Shown one piece after another: positions 46,835 to 57,575 of a stretch of 64,000 bases of DNA (within the stretch, counting starts at the first letter, position 1; each line of letters starts with the position of its first letter). The position numbers and the translations under genes were made by a program. This DNA is from Odobenus rosmarus divergens. Lineage: Eukaryota > Chordata > Mammalia > Carnivora > Odobenidae. The stretch lies in the NCBI RefSeq assembly GCF_000321225.1, contig NW_004450459.1, positions 2,151,819-2,215,818 of the forward strand. Reading direction: 5' to 3'. Under the pieces are notes generated by a model. That model was not told the DNA's origin and ran no database searches. It saw only the letters and a list, made by a program, of their open reading frames with translations.

Positions 46835-46998
46835 GGGAAATCCAAATCAAAACCTCAATGAGATACCACCTCACACCAGTCAGAATGGCTAAAATTAACA
46901 AGTCAGGAAACGACAGATGTTGGCGGGGATGCAGAAAAAGGGGAACCCTCCTACACTGTTGGTGGGAATGCAAGCTGGTGCAGCCACTCTGGAAAAAA
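46830..46998 (+). mobile_element. Inverted 5' part of the same L1 (ORF2 end)
   Basis: From CATCAGGGAAATCCAAATCA to TGCAGCCACTCTGG it matches 55926-56090 of the L1 at 54549 in the sense direction, including the cysteine-rich C-terminal region of ORF2. The five bases CATCA fit both parts of the junction. This is the arrangement left by twin priming. Confidence 0.92.
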
Positions 46999-48620
46999 AT
47001 GTCTTTAGAATCTGTCTCACTCTGTTTGCCCTCTCCTCTGTGGCTACATTGTCCTCAGGTAATGTCCTCCGTGTGGTGTTAAGATTCCATCAGCTCTAAT
47101 CTTAAACCCTATCAGACTAAAAAGCCCCGAAAGAAAGAGAACTCTTCCTGGGTTGACTCAGCTGGGATCGTATACTCATCCCTGAGCCAAATGCTGAGAC
47201 CCAGATGAGGGGTAGTGGTGGAGCCAGCCCTGGGCTCACCACGGAGACACAGTCAAATATGATTTTGAATGGAGTTAGAAAAAAGCACAAGTCAAATCTG
47301 GCATAAGAGGATTAGATGTGGAAAAAAATCTTAATAAGGATAAACTAGTAAATGACCTTATAGAAAGGATATTAAGAAAGTAATGATAATGTAGTAGAAT
47401 GAACAAAGTAATGGCCAAAAAAAAAATAGGGGAAAGCAAAAATGCTGAACTGAGACACCTCCCATGTTGAAGTTGTAAAGAAAGCAAAATGAATTTTGTG
47501 TTGTAAAGATTTGCTATCCTTTTCTTGGACATGTGTTGAGACCATATGTTGAATGTAGACAGTGTTTTGATTGAGGTTAATTTCTTCTAGAACGTGCTTC
47601 TCTCGTCTACCCAGAAATGGACAGTGAAGGAAATTTATACATTTACTGATGTCTCCAAGAAGCATGCCTATGAATAATGGCCAACTGCGGAAATTGTGAA
47701 CTAAATTACAGTTTATTTGTAATAGAGAGGGAAAATATATTAATTGAGAGAAAGGGGTGAATTTTTTCACTGCTCTGGAAATAAAGTTCTGATTAATTTA
47801 TAGATTTAAAAGGCCACTCTGTCTCAGTCTCATAATTTGAGTAATAAAACTCTTCTAATGGCTTTACAACAGATTTATAAAATAAATGAGCAGACTTAAT
47901 CAAACCACAGTGCTTGGCCAATACAAACGTTTCTGTTGTCAGCAATTTATTCCACCAATTGAGAGATTTAGCCGTGAATTTGGGTAGCTACATGCCTCAT
48001 ATTCCATGACTATATTAGCTTGACCTTCATAAATGCATTCTCTATAGTAAATTAAGAAGGGCATATCCTTAACAATCCACTGAAGAAAAAAATTATTCTC
48101 TCTTCTTTTTTATAATAAGGAACAATTCTTTTGGAGTTCCACAGAGATATATATTAAATAAATTTTTAAAGACTCTCTAGGATATTATATTTAAAACAGT
48201 TAATGTTTCACCATTTACTATCATTTCAGTTGACTGGAAAAATATATACAAGGGTCCATTAGATGTTTTATGTATCTGTGGTTTTAACTTAGAGACTCTT
48301 ACAAAGGGAGATAAGGTTATTGATTTATAATTTAACTTTTAAAAATTATAGACCAGAAAGATAATAATTATAGTCAATAGTCTGTGGTTGTTTCCTGGAA
48401 GAAATACACCCAGACTGTGCAAAGGAGCTGCCTACAGTGAGGGAGAGGTGCCCTTTCTGTTCATCAGGCTCCAGTGGGGCTGACCTCATTCATATATACC
48501 TCAAATTCATTCCATAAGTAAAACGTTGGTTATACTTTATGATGGGGTCATGGACTTCTTTGTGAATCTGATGGACATTATAGATCCCCCCAGCAAAATA
48601 CACATATTCTTGTATTCATA
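46999..48620. other. Unassigned DNA
   Basis: No named repeat or gene is seen. A 132-residue antisense frame (47372-47770) has hydrophobic runs but low-complexity, AT-driven composition. Confidence 0.4.
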
Positions 48621-49311
48621 GTGTATACAACTTATTATTCTTATTGAAGTATAAATGACCTATGATATCCTATTAGTTTCAGGTGTACATCATAGTGATT
48701 TGATATTTTTATACAGTATAAATGATCCCTATGATAAGTCTAGTTACTGCCACTGTGCAAAGTTATTACAATATTATTGACTATATTCCCTATGCTGTAT
48801 ATCACAAACCTATGACTTATTTGTTTTATATTGGAAATCTGTGCCTCTGAAGTCCCTTCACCTATTTCATGCCCCCCTCCCCCCAGTCCTTCTTTTCTGG
48901 TAACCCTCAGTTTGTTTCCTGTACCTATGAGTCGGTTTCTGTTTTGTTTGTTCACTTGTTTTGCTGTTTAGATCCACATATAACTGAAATCATATGGTAC
49001 TTAAATCTTTATCTCACTTATTTTACTTAGCAAAATACCCTCTAGGTCCACCTATGTTGTTGCAAATGGCAAGATTTCATTCTTTTTTATGGCTGATTAA
49101 TATTTCATTATATATGTATATGTGTATATATATATATACCACATCTTCTTTATCCATTCATCTGTAGATGGACACTTAGGTTGTTTCCATATCTTGGCTA
49201 TTGTAAATAATGCTTCAATGAACATAGGGGTGCACATATCTCTTTGGATTGTATTTCACTTTCTTCAGATAAATACCCAATGGTGAAATTGCTGGATTGT
49301 ATGGTATTTCT

Positions 49312-49501
49312 TTTTTTTTTTTTTAAGATTTTATTTATTTATTTGTCAGAGGGAGAGAGGGCACAAGCAGGGGGAGTGGCAGAGGGATTAGCAGGCTCCC
49401 CTCCAAGCAAGGAGCCCAATGCTGGACTTGATCCCAGGACCCTGGGACGATGACCTGAGCCAAAGGCAGACACTTAACCAACTGAGCCACCCAGGTGTCC
49501 C
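49312..49501 (-). mobile_element. CAN-SINE, antisense, in old L1
   Basis: T tract, AAGATTTTATTTATTTATTT, body and GCCACCCAGGTGTCCC are complete. GATTGTATGGTATTTCT is perfect (49295-49311, 49502-49518). Confidence 0.96.
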
Positions 49502-49527
49502 GATTGTATGGTATTTCTATTTTTAAT

Positions 49528-49728
49528 ATTTTTAAAAGATTTTATTTGAGAGAGAGAGAGCACGAGAGAGCAGGGGGAGAAGCTGAGGGGGAGGGAACAA
49601 GAATCTGAAGCAAACTCCACACTCAGCACAGAGCCTAACGTGGGGCTTGATCCCACGACTCTGAGATCATGACCTGGGCTGAAAATCAAGAGTCGGATGC
49701 TTAGCCAACTGAGCCATGCAGGTACCCC
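49528..49728 (-). mobile_element. Older CAN-SINE, antisense, beside the former
   Basis: AGATTTTATTTGAGAGAGAG, a body with CATGACCTGGGCTGAAAATC and GAGCCATGCAGGTACCCC are present. TCTATTTTTAAT is perfect (49516-49527, 49729-49740). Its left target copy overlaps the right target copy of the SINE at 49312. Confidence 0.94.
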
Positions 49729-50299
49729 TCTATTTTTAATTTTTTGAGGCAACTCCATAGTGTCTCGCATAGTGGCTGCACCAGTTCACACTCCCACCAA
49801 CAGCAGATGAGCGTCCCTTTTCTCCACATCCTCAACAACACTGGCTATTGTAAAAAAGACAAAAAAATAACAAATCTGAGCAGTGTGAGGTGATATCTTA
49901 TTGTGGTTTTGATTTGTATTTTGCTGATGATTCGTGATGTTGAGCATTTTTTCAAGTTCCTGCTGGCCATCTGTATGTCTTCTTTGAAAAAATAAAAATC
50001 CTCAGCTCATTTTTGAAACCAGTTATTTGCTTGGTTTTTTGTTTTCTGTTGTTGTTGTTTTTTACATTAAGTTGTATAAGTTCTTTATATACTTTGGATA
50101 TTGACCACCTTTTGGATGTATGATTTGCAAATATCTCCTTCAATTCAGTAAGTTCCCTTTTCATTTTGTTGATTGTTTCCTTCACTGTGCAAAAGCTTTT
50201 GAGTTTGACATAGTCCCATTTATTTTCACTTTTTTGTCCTTGCCTGAGGTGTTTGCTAAGTACTTTTTTCTTAAGATGAGTAGTGGGTACGTATGTGTT

Positions 50300-51100
50300 T
50301 GCTTAATTAGTCTCTGTTCCTTTATGTATTATTTTATAAGAAAAATTAAATATAAACTAGCAGTACCCATTAGACTGAATAATTAAAATGTAAAAAAATA
50401 ATAAGACTTTATTGGTGAAACATCTACCAACATCGTGGACTTAGTTTGCATAGACTCCATAATGTAGTTCATAAAAATGTTAGATAAAAAAATATACTTA
50501 AGAAATTGTGAATATCTAGTCAAGCTCAAAATAAAGAAAGGGACATCTTCAGGTGCCAGACATGAGGAGAAAAATCAAAGCTAAAGCAATGAACAAAGGA
50601 TGAAGTCAGACTGGGGCTGCTGGCTGAGATCTAATGTTCCACTAGAATAGGAAAAGTGGCCTAAATACTGAGAAGATATAGAAAATGGAACTGAAGTCAC
50701 TGGATAAAGGCTGGATCTTGGATGAATCACCCCATTGGTTAATCTTGCCCATTGACTGAGGAGAAATAGTGAAGATGTTTTTATTTGTCTTGTGCCTTGC
50801 ATTGAAAAGAAAAGGCACACATTAAGAATTATAATTCTAAGCTTGTACTACACCCAGATACAGGATAAAAATTTGTGATATTTCATGGTTCAGGAATTCA
50901 CCAGCTGAGACACTTGCATCAGAAAAGAAACTGAATAATAATAATTACTATTATTATTATTTATTCTAGATATGAGCTCACAATAATAAATACACATCAC
51001 TCACACACTCAACAAAATCAGTTGAGTAAACATGAACCAATCCAATGAACAAAATAATTATCTTGAGAATTGCAGATAATAAAACAATGAAAAAAAAATA
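50300..51100. other. Unassigned AT-rich DNA
   Basis: No clear family is seen. An ATT/ATA-rich patch lies at 50933-50965. Confidence 0.35.
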
Positions 51101-51136
51101 GAACAGGATTGCTCAAATTGTTTAAAAAGATTTTTA

Positions 51137-51318
51137 GGGGTGCCTGGGTGGCTCAGTTGGTTAAGCAATTGACTTTTGATTTCAGCTCTGGTTATGATCT
51201 CGGGGTTGTGAGATCAAGCCTCACCTTGGGCTCCCTTACTGGGTGTGGAGTCGGCTTGGGATTCCCTCTCTTCCTCTCCCTTTACCCCTCCCCCTCTGCT
51301 CTCTCTCTCCCTCTCTAA

Positions 51319-51320
<2 letters not shown>
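51137..51320 (+). mobile_element. Diverged CAN-SINE with (GAAA)n tail
   Basis: GGGTGCCTGGGTGGCTCAGT, GGTTAAGCAATTGAC, the body and CTCTCCCTCTCTAAAA are present. The tail has turned into the GAAA microsatellite at 51321. AAAAGATT flanks it on both sides. Confidence 0.93.
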
Positions 51321-51378
<58 letters not shown>

Positions 51379-51380
51379 AA
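51321..51380. repeat. (GAAA)15 microsatellite
   Basis: Fifteen uninterrupted GAAA units start directly at the 3' end of the SINE at 51137. Confidence 0.97.
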
Positions 51381-51439
51381 AGATTAAAAAAAAGAATTGG
51401 AATTATTATGAAAATGGATACCATAAAAAAGAGAAGTGA

Positions 51440-52605
51440 TTGAATTTTTTTAAAAGAACCAAGAAGGATGCCTAGAAATTAAAAATATAATCACACAAAT
51501 GAAAAACTCAAAATATAGATTAAACAGCAGATTAGACACAAGTGAAGAGATAATAGTCATCTGGAGATGAAAAACAAGGAAATTATTTAAATGCAACACA
51601 ATAGAAGAAAAACATTAAATGGGAAGTAAGAGAAATGGAGAATATTATTTAAAAAGTACAACACATTAAATAGTGAGAATTTTCCTGAAATGATAAAAAA
51701 ACATGAATTCACAGTTGAAGAAACCCAAGTTGTGACCAAAGTAAATAGAACAAGTTCACCCAGACACATGGTGAAACTATAGAATATAAAAAGAAAATTA
51801 ATCTCAGAGAAAACACAGACTATGCACAAAGGGATCAAAATTTGACAGACGAAAGTCTTCTCATGAAAAGATGCTAAAAGAAGATGGAACAATATTCTCA
51901 AAGTTTTTAGTAAAATTTTCAGCCAGCCTAGAACTCTGTACTCAGCTAAACTATCAAATAAGGTAAATAAATACATAGAAAATATATTTCAGGAAGAAAT
52001 TAAACCCAAAAGGAAGGAGTGGAGTAAAGAAGCAGTAGTTGGCAATTGCAGTGGTAAGTCTAAAGGATCTTCAACTAAAAATAAATAATAAAAATGAATA
52101 ATCTGGTCTAAAATCTTAGATAACAATAAAGTAAAGGGGAAGTTGTCAGTGTCACAGTTATCCAAGGTCCTTGTACTGTTTGGAAGGAAGACAGAGGTTT
52201 TGATGAACCTTGAATTGTTAAGCAAAAAAACAAAACAAAACAAAAAGCATGGACATAAAATGCATTCCTTCTAAGCCAGTAAAGTAAAAAAATAGAAATA
52301 AAACATCATCAATTCAATAGAAAGATACAAAGAAAACACAGGATTAACAGAAAGATGGCAGAAATAAGTTTATCTGTTAAGGCAACAAATGTAGAACATG
52401 CCTTTAAAAAATAGAGCTCCCTACTTAGTTTTACATTTTAGAGATATGCTCTTATAAGAATATTTCTAAAACAAAGTAAACCATAGAAATTGAAAGTAAA
52501 AGGAAAAATACAACAAATTTCAATGACAGTAGTAATATTATTATCACACCAAGTAGACTTTAAGAACAAAGGCTTTAGTAGGGCAAAAAGGGTTATTAGG
52601 TTTTT
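51440..52605 (+). mobile_element. Old L1/HAL1-like ORF1-region fragment
   Basis: CACAGTTGAAGAAACCCAAG, CCAGACACATGGTGAAACTA, AATATAAAAAGAAAATTAAT, CAGCCAGCCTAGAACTCTGT, ACTCAGCTAAACTATCAAAT and AAGTAGACTTTAAGAACAAA resemble the region around ORF1 of old L1/HAL1 elements in the sense direction. No frame is intact. Confidence 0.6.
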
Positions 52606-52639
52606 AAAAAAAACAATTTTATTTATTTACTTATTTATT

Positions 52640-52689
52640 TGTGATGATTTAATATACCTATACATTGTGAAATGATCACCACAATCAAG
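52640..52689 (-). mobile_element. Old L1 3'UTR fragment (left of SINE and LTR)
   Basis: GATGATTTAATATACCTATA and CATTGTGAAATGATCACCAC are complements of an old L1 3'UTR. The continuation is at 52916-52932 and again at 53533-53600 (ACATAGTTACCATTTTTGTG), so a SINE and an LTR split one L1. Confidence 0.8.
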
Positions 52690-52704
52690 TTAATTAACAC
52701 TCTT

Positions 52705-52915
52705 TTTTAAAAAGATTTTATTTATTTATTTGACAGAGAGAGAGAGAGGGAGAGACAATGAGAGAGGGAACACAAGCAGGGGGGAGTGTGAGAGGGAGAA
52801 GCAGGCTTCCGGCAGAGCAGGGAGCCCAATGCAGGGCTCGATCCCAGGACCCTGGGATCATGACCTGAGCCGAAGGCAGTCGCTTAACTGACTGAGCCAC
52901 CCAGGCGCCCCCCAC
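52705..52915 (-). mobile_element. Young CAN-SINE, antisense
   Basis: AAAGATTTTATTTATTTATT, GA tract, body and GCCACCCAGGCGCCCCCC are complete. TTAATTAACACTCTT (52690-52704) and TTAATTAACATTCTT (52916-52930) flank it. Confidence 0.95.
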
Positions 52916-52932
52916 TTAATTAACATTCTTAT

Positions 52933-53532
52933 TGTTGGAGTAGACAGTTGGTTAGGTTCTACCAGGATGCCTGGAGGCCAGCAACCAGGAAGTGGCCAGC
53001 TGGGAGGAAGTCTGAGGCTGGTCCAGGCAGTGCTCCAAAACAAAACCACAAGAAACTAGATGGAACCAGACAGGCCCAAGATGGCTGACCAGGTAGGCTG
53101 AAGTTCACATTATTCTTTCATTATACCACATTAACATTCTTCTCCCTGAGGGTGTTGGGAAGGGAAACCCCTGACCAAATAAGGAAGAAAAGCCAGGTAA
53201 CCCATGTTCCTGGAAGAGACCACTTGCTTCCAAGAAATCCTGCCTCAAGTAACAAATATTCCACTCCTTTGTTAACAACTGTCAATAAAAGACAGAAACA
53301 GAAACCCCAGTGGGCACAACTCTCCCTTGAGTTCACCTGCTCTCACATCTTGGGAGTGTACTTCATCTTGGGGGTGTACTTTTTACTTTAACAAACTTTC
53401 CTGCTTGTACTGCTCTTCCACTGTGTGGTGTCTGTCCTTGAATTCTTTCTCATGGGGAGACCAAGAGCTTTCAGTGACATCATTTGGACAGGATGGGTTG
53501 AGGCTTCAGGGTTCAAGATCTCAGCAACCTCA
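52933..53532 (+). mobile_element. Solo ERV1-like LTR, about 600 bp
   Basis: It begins TGTTGGAGTAGACAG and ends AGCAACCTCA, giving the TG...CA ends of retroviral LTRs. A polyadenylation signal AATAAA lies at 53284-53289. The R/U5-like part has GTGGTGTCTGTCCTTGAATT and CTTTCTCATGGGGA, typical of class I ERV LTRs. TTAT (52929-52932) and TTAC (53533-53536) fit an aged 4-bp target duplication. No internal region is present, so no viral gene is here. It lies inside an old L1. Confidence 0.65.
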
Positions 53533-53600
53533 TTACCGCACATAGTTACCATTTTTGTGTGTGTGGTGAGGACACCTAAGATCTAATAACAAGGGTTATT
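53533..53600 (-). mobile_element. Old L1 3'UTR fragment (right of LTR)
   Basis: CGCACATAGTTACCATTTTT and GTGGTGAGGACACCTAAGAT continue the L1 3'UTR that starts at 52640. Confidence 0.75.
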
Positions 53601-53879
53601 CTTTAATTATAAAAGAAACATTTTGATAAGAAGTTATAAGATGTCTAAGACCATATGCACCTAAGACTACCTCTCCACCTTGGGATAATTTTTACAGACT
53701 TAATGAAGATTTATTGTATTTAACTACAATTTATTTGCTGACTAGTTATTTGAGCGAGACATTGCATCATGGCTGCTTTTCATTGGTCTTCTTGATTTAT
53801 TTGTACTACAGTTTACAAGGTGTCATCTGAGATTTTGGATTTAGAGCTGTCCTTCGGATTAAAATCATCACATCATCCC

Positions 53880-54528
53880 AAACCAAGGATAATATTTCAC
53901 CATGTCTATTTTAATTACCTTTCACATTCAAGCCTTTAATTTATTTTAATGGATTTTTGTGTGCACTGTGAGATAGAGAGAAAATTTCTTTTATTTTATA
54001 ATGAATATCCCATCATCCCAGTACCATTTACTGAATGGCTTATTCTTTTCCCAACTATCTGCAATACTAAGCCTGTCACATCATTGCCAAAAATATTATA
54101 GGTCTGTTTCTGAGCTCTCTTTTCTGTTCCATTGCCAATTTGCCAGTCATCCTTTGGCTGTGTAATAAATCTTAATAAAACAAGTCTTTGTCTACTTCCT
54201 CTCTCCCTCCTCATCCCCCTCCCTTGGAACATCTTGGAATCCTTGGCTTTAGCATTTCTGTGGGAATTTTAACATTTGTAAAATTCCTAGAAAAATCCTT
54301 AGGGAAATTTGATGTAATGCATGCAATCTATGCATTAACTTAGAAAGAGTTGGGACTTTTAAGATTTGAGTTTTCTTATCTACTAAGGTATCCTTTTTAT
54401 TTATTTAGATAACCTTTAATGGCTTGCCACAAAGTTTTACAATTTTCTCCATAAAAGTTTTAAACATATTTTATTAGATTAATTCCCAGGCACTTAATGT
54501 TTTTGTTGCTATGGAAATTGGACTCCTC
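53880..54528 (-). mobile_element. Old L1 ORF2 fragment, antisense (left of young L1)
   Basis: TACCATTTACTGAATGGCTT, GTCTGTTTCTGAGCTCTCTT, CTGTTCCATTGCCAATTTGC and TTTAATGGCTTGCCACAAAG-like sequence are complements of L1 ORF2 in order. It continues at 56904 beyond the young L1. Confidence 0.85.
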
Positions 54529-54548
54529 TTAAAAAGTATGCTTTCTAA
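54529..54548. repeat. Left target duplication of the young L1 (20 bp)
   Basis: TTAAAAAGTATGCTTTCTAA, repeated exactly at 56884-56903. TT/AAAA is the preferred L1 endonuclease site. Confidence 0.97.
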
Positions 54549-54683
54549 ACTGAGAGCTTTTCCCCCTAAGGTCAGGAACACGGCAGGGATGTCCACTATC
54601 ACCATCTGAATAGCAGATTCAACATAGTACTAGAAGTCCTAGCCACAGTAATCAGACAACAAAAAGAAATAAAAGGCATCTGA

Positions 54684-55883
54684 ATTGACAAAGAAGAAGT
54701 CAAACTCTCATTGTTTGCAGATGATATGATACTTCATGTGGAAAACCCAAAAAACTCCACCCCAAAACCGCTAGAACTCATACAGGAGTTCTTAGAACAA
54801 TTCAGTAAAGTGACAGGATATAAAATCAATGCACAGAAATCAGTGGCATTCCTATACACCAACAACAAGACAGAAGAAAGAGAAATTAAGGAGTCGATCC
54901 CATTTACAATTGCACTGAAAACCATAAGATACCTAGGAATAAATCTAATCAAAGAGGCAAAGGATCTGTACTCAGAAAACTATAAAATACTCATGAAAGA
55001 AATTGAGGAAGACACAAAGAAATGGAAAAACGTTCCATGCTCATGGATTGGAAGAACAAATATTGTGAAGATGTCAATGCTGCCTAGAGCAATCTACACA
55101 TTCAATGCAATCCCCATCAAAATACCATCCACTTTTTTCAAAGAAATGGAACAAATAATCCTAAAATTTGTATGGAACCAGAAAAGACCCCGAATAGCTA
55201 GAGGAATGTTGAAAAAGAAAAGCAAAGCTGGCAGCATCACAATTCCGGACTTCAAGCTCTATTACAAAGCTGTCATCATCAAGACATTATGGTACTGGCA
55301 CAAAAACAGACACATAGATCAATGGAACAGAATAGAGAGCCCAGAAATGGACCCTCAACTCTCTGGTCAACTAATCTTTGACAAAGCAGGGAAGAATGTC
55401 CAATGGAAAAAAGACAGTCTCTTCAACAAGTGGTGTTGGGAAAATTGGACAGCCACATGCAGAAGAATGAAACTGGACCATTTCCTTACACCGCACACAA
55501 AATTAGACTCCAAATGGTTGAAAGACCTAAACGTGAGACAGGAGTCCATCAAAATCCTAGAGGACACAGGCAGCAACCTCTTCGACCTCAGCCGCAGCAA
55601 CTTCTTCCTAGAAACATCGCCAAAGGCAAGGGAAGCAAGGGCAAAAATGAACTATTGGGACTTCATCAAAATAAAAAGCTTTTGCACAGCAAAGGAAACA
55701 GTCAACAAAACCAAAAGAGAACCGACAGAATGGGAGAAGATATTTGCAAATGACATATCAGATAAAGGGCTAGTATCCAAAATCTATAAAGAACTTCTCA
55801 AACTCAACACCCAAAGAACAAATAATCCAATCAAGAAATGGGCAGAAGACATGAACAGACATTTTTCCAAAGAAGACATCTAA
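54684..55883 (+). pseudogene. L1 ORF2 remnant (reverse transcriptase to C-terminal part)
   Basis: ORF2 encodes the L1 endonuclease/reverse transcriptase, which copies L1 RNA into the genome. Here about 399 codons stay open from after a TGA at 54681 to a TAA at 55881. The reverse-transcriptase catalytic motif FADD lies near the start (54714-54725), followed by the thumb and C-terminal segment (for example [14 protein letters not shown]). The endonuclease and most of the reverse transcriptase are missing through 5' truncation, so no active protein is expected. The region before 54681 also has a changed frame around CATCTGAATAGCAG. The open length reflects a recent insertion, not selection. Confidence 0.93.
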
Positions 55884-56445
55884 ATGGCCAACAGACACAT
55901 GAAAAAGTGCTCAACATCACTCGGCATCAGGGAAATCCAAATCAAAACCTCAATGAGATACTACCTCACACCAGTCAGAATGGCTAAAATTAACAAGTCA
56001 GGAAACGACAGATGTTGTCGAGGATGCGGAGAAAGGGGAACCCTCCTACACTGTTGGTGGGAATGCAAGCTGGTGCAGCCACTCTGGAAAACAGTATGGA
56101 GGTTCCTCAAACAGTTGAAAATACGATCTACCATACGATCCAGCAATTGCAGTACTGGGTATTTACCCCAAAGATACAAATGTAGTGATCTGAAGGGGTA
56201 TGTGCACCCCAATGTTTATAGCAGCAATGTCCACAATAGCCAAACTATGGAAAGACCCAAGATGTCCATCAACAGATGAATGGATAAAGAAGATGTGGTA
56301 TATATATACAATGGAATATTATGCAGCCATCAAAAGGAATGAGATCTTGCCATTTGCAATGACATGGATGACACTAGAGGGTGTTATGCTGAGTGAAATA
56401 AGTCAATCAGAGAAAGACATGTATCATATGATCTCACTGATATGA
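55884..56445 (+). pseudogene. L1 ORF2 C-terminal end, frameshifted
   Basis: The frame of the preceding ORF2 part continues after the TAA with the cysteine/histidine-rich C-terminal region ([17 protein letters not shown]). At 56118-56148 one extra base compared with the usual L1 sequence shifts the frame, and the true ORF2 end is then read from about 56150 in another frame, with MEYYAAIKRNEILPF and the end at 56445. Both lesions are also present in the inverted copy at 61935-62496. Confidence 0.9.
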
Positions 56446-56883
56446 GGAATTCTTAATCTCAGGAAAAAACTGAGGGTTGCTGGAGTGGTGGGGGTGGGAG
56501 GGATGGGGTGGCTGGGTGATAGACATTGGGGAGGGTACATGCTATGGTGAGCGCTGTGAAATATGTAAGACTGTTGAATCACAGACCTGTACCTCTGAAA
56601 CAAATAATACATTATATGTTAAAAACAAAGAAGATAGTAGGAAGGGAGAAATGAAGGGGGGGAAATTGGAGGGGGAGACGAACCATGAGAGACTATGGAC
56701 TCAGAAACAAACTGAGGGTTCCAGAGGGGAGGGGGTGGGGGGATGGGTTAGCCTGGTGATGGGTATTAAAGAGGGCACGTACTAAATGGAGCACTGAGTG
56801 TTATACGCAAACAATGAATCATGGAACACTACATCAAAAACTAATGATGTAATGTATGGTGATTAACATAACGTAAGAAAATT
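56446..56883 (+). other. L1 3'UTR with G-rich tracts
   Basis: The 3'UTR holds several runs of three or more G, at 56493-56520 (GGGGGTGGGAGGGATGGGG) and at about 56656-56745. They could form G-quadruplexes. The 102-residue frame here (56477-56785) is not a gene; it is identical in the other copy because the DNA is nearly identical. Confidence 0.85.
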
Positions 56884-56903
56884 TTAAAAAGTATGCTTTC
56901 TAA
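56884..56903. repeat. Right target duplication of the young L1
   Basis: An exact match to 54529-54548. Confidence 0.97.
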
Positions 56904-57300
56904 CTTTTTGGTTTTGCTGGTATTCAGAAGTACAATTGAATTTTGAATATTGATTTTATATCCAGTCACTTTGCTATATTCTCTTATTAATCAATTAAAA
57001 ACCTTTGTATCTTAATATCTGTGAATAAATTCTTCGCAATCCTTATAGCTTTTAAAATTTATTTTCTTCCCTTAATGTGCTGACTAGGACAGGAAAATAT
57101 AGGTGGGTTAGAATGGGGTATCCCAGTGTGCAAGAATAGAATTACCATGTTGGATACAAGTGGTTTTAGTAGTTCTTTTCTTAATACTGATTTTTAAATG
57201 AAAAATTTCTAAAATTCCTCCATTAAAAATAATACTGCAGTAGTTTTTGCTAGATAACCTTTATCAGATAAGGAAGGAGAATTTTTTAACATGAATTTTC
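56904..57300 (-). mobile_element. Old L1 ORF2 fragment, antisense (right of young L1)
   Basis: TTTTATATCCAGTCACTTTG, CTATATTCTCTTATTAATCA and TTTTTGCTAGATAACCTTTA continue the old L1 interrupted at 54528. Confidence 0.85.
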
Positions 57301-57575
57301 TAGTATCTAGTTGAATTCTAGCCAGGGGGAGGAGGTGTTGGGGGGAGAGGTTTTAACCAAAATGCTTGGACATTCCTTTTTTTTTTTTTTTAACCAAAAC
57401 ACCACACTTGTCTAGTTCATAGAAATAGGTGTCATTCCATGAAGGGAAAAGGAGGTCAGTGACTGAACCGCTCTTATAATTTGAAGTTTCTGACCAGCTC
57501 CCCTGCTAGGGAGTGGATCTCCTAGATGCTTAGTGGCTGAACAATTGCTACCCAGAATTTTTTGCAGGAGGCAGC

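Larger units (their letters stand above)
48625..50290 (-). mobile_element. Old L1 (3'UTR to ORF2), antisense
   Basis: GTTTCAGGTGTACATCATAG, TGCTGTATATCACAAACC, CAAATGGCAAGATTTCATTC, ATCCATTCATCTGTAGATGG, ACAGCAGATGAGCGTCCCTT and CAAATATCTCCTTCAATTCA run from the L1 3'UTR into ORF2, read backwards. It is broken in all frames, and two SINEs interrupt it. Confidence 0.88.
54549..56883 (+). mobile_element. Young L1, 5'-truncated, sense
   Basis: This 2.3-kb insertion starts within the reverse-transcriptase region and runs through the C-terminal part of ORF2, the 3'UTR and an A-rich end (GTAAGAAAATTT). A perfect 20-bp target duplication flanks it. It inserted into an older, antisense L1. A copy that is nearly identical by eye lies inverted at 61488-63225. 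Like that copy it carries a TAA at 55881 and one extra base in 56118-56148, both of which break ORF2. Confidence 0.96.

Noticed and set aside
47372..47770. 132-residue antisense open frame
   Set aside because: AT-rich composition, no known motif, no promoter or splice context, and of a length expected by chance in AT-rich DNA of this size.
51587..51976. 129-residue antisense open frame rich in hydrophobic residues
   Set aside because: It is the reverse of an old L1/HAL1-like A-rich coding strand; the complement of A-rich DNA gives Phe/Leu-rich frames.
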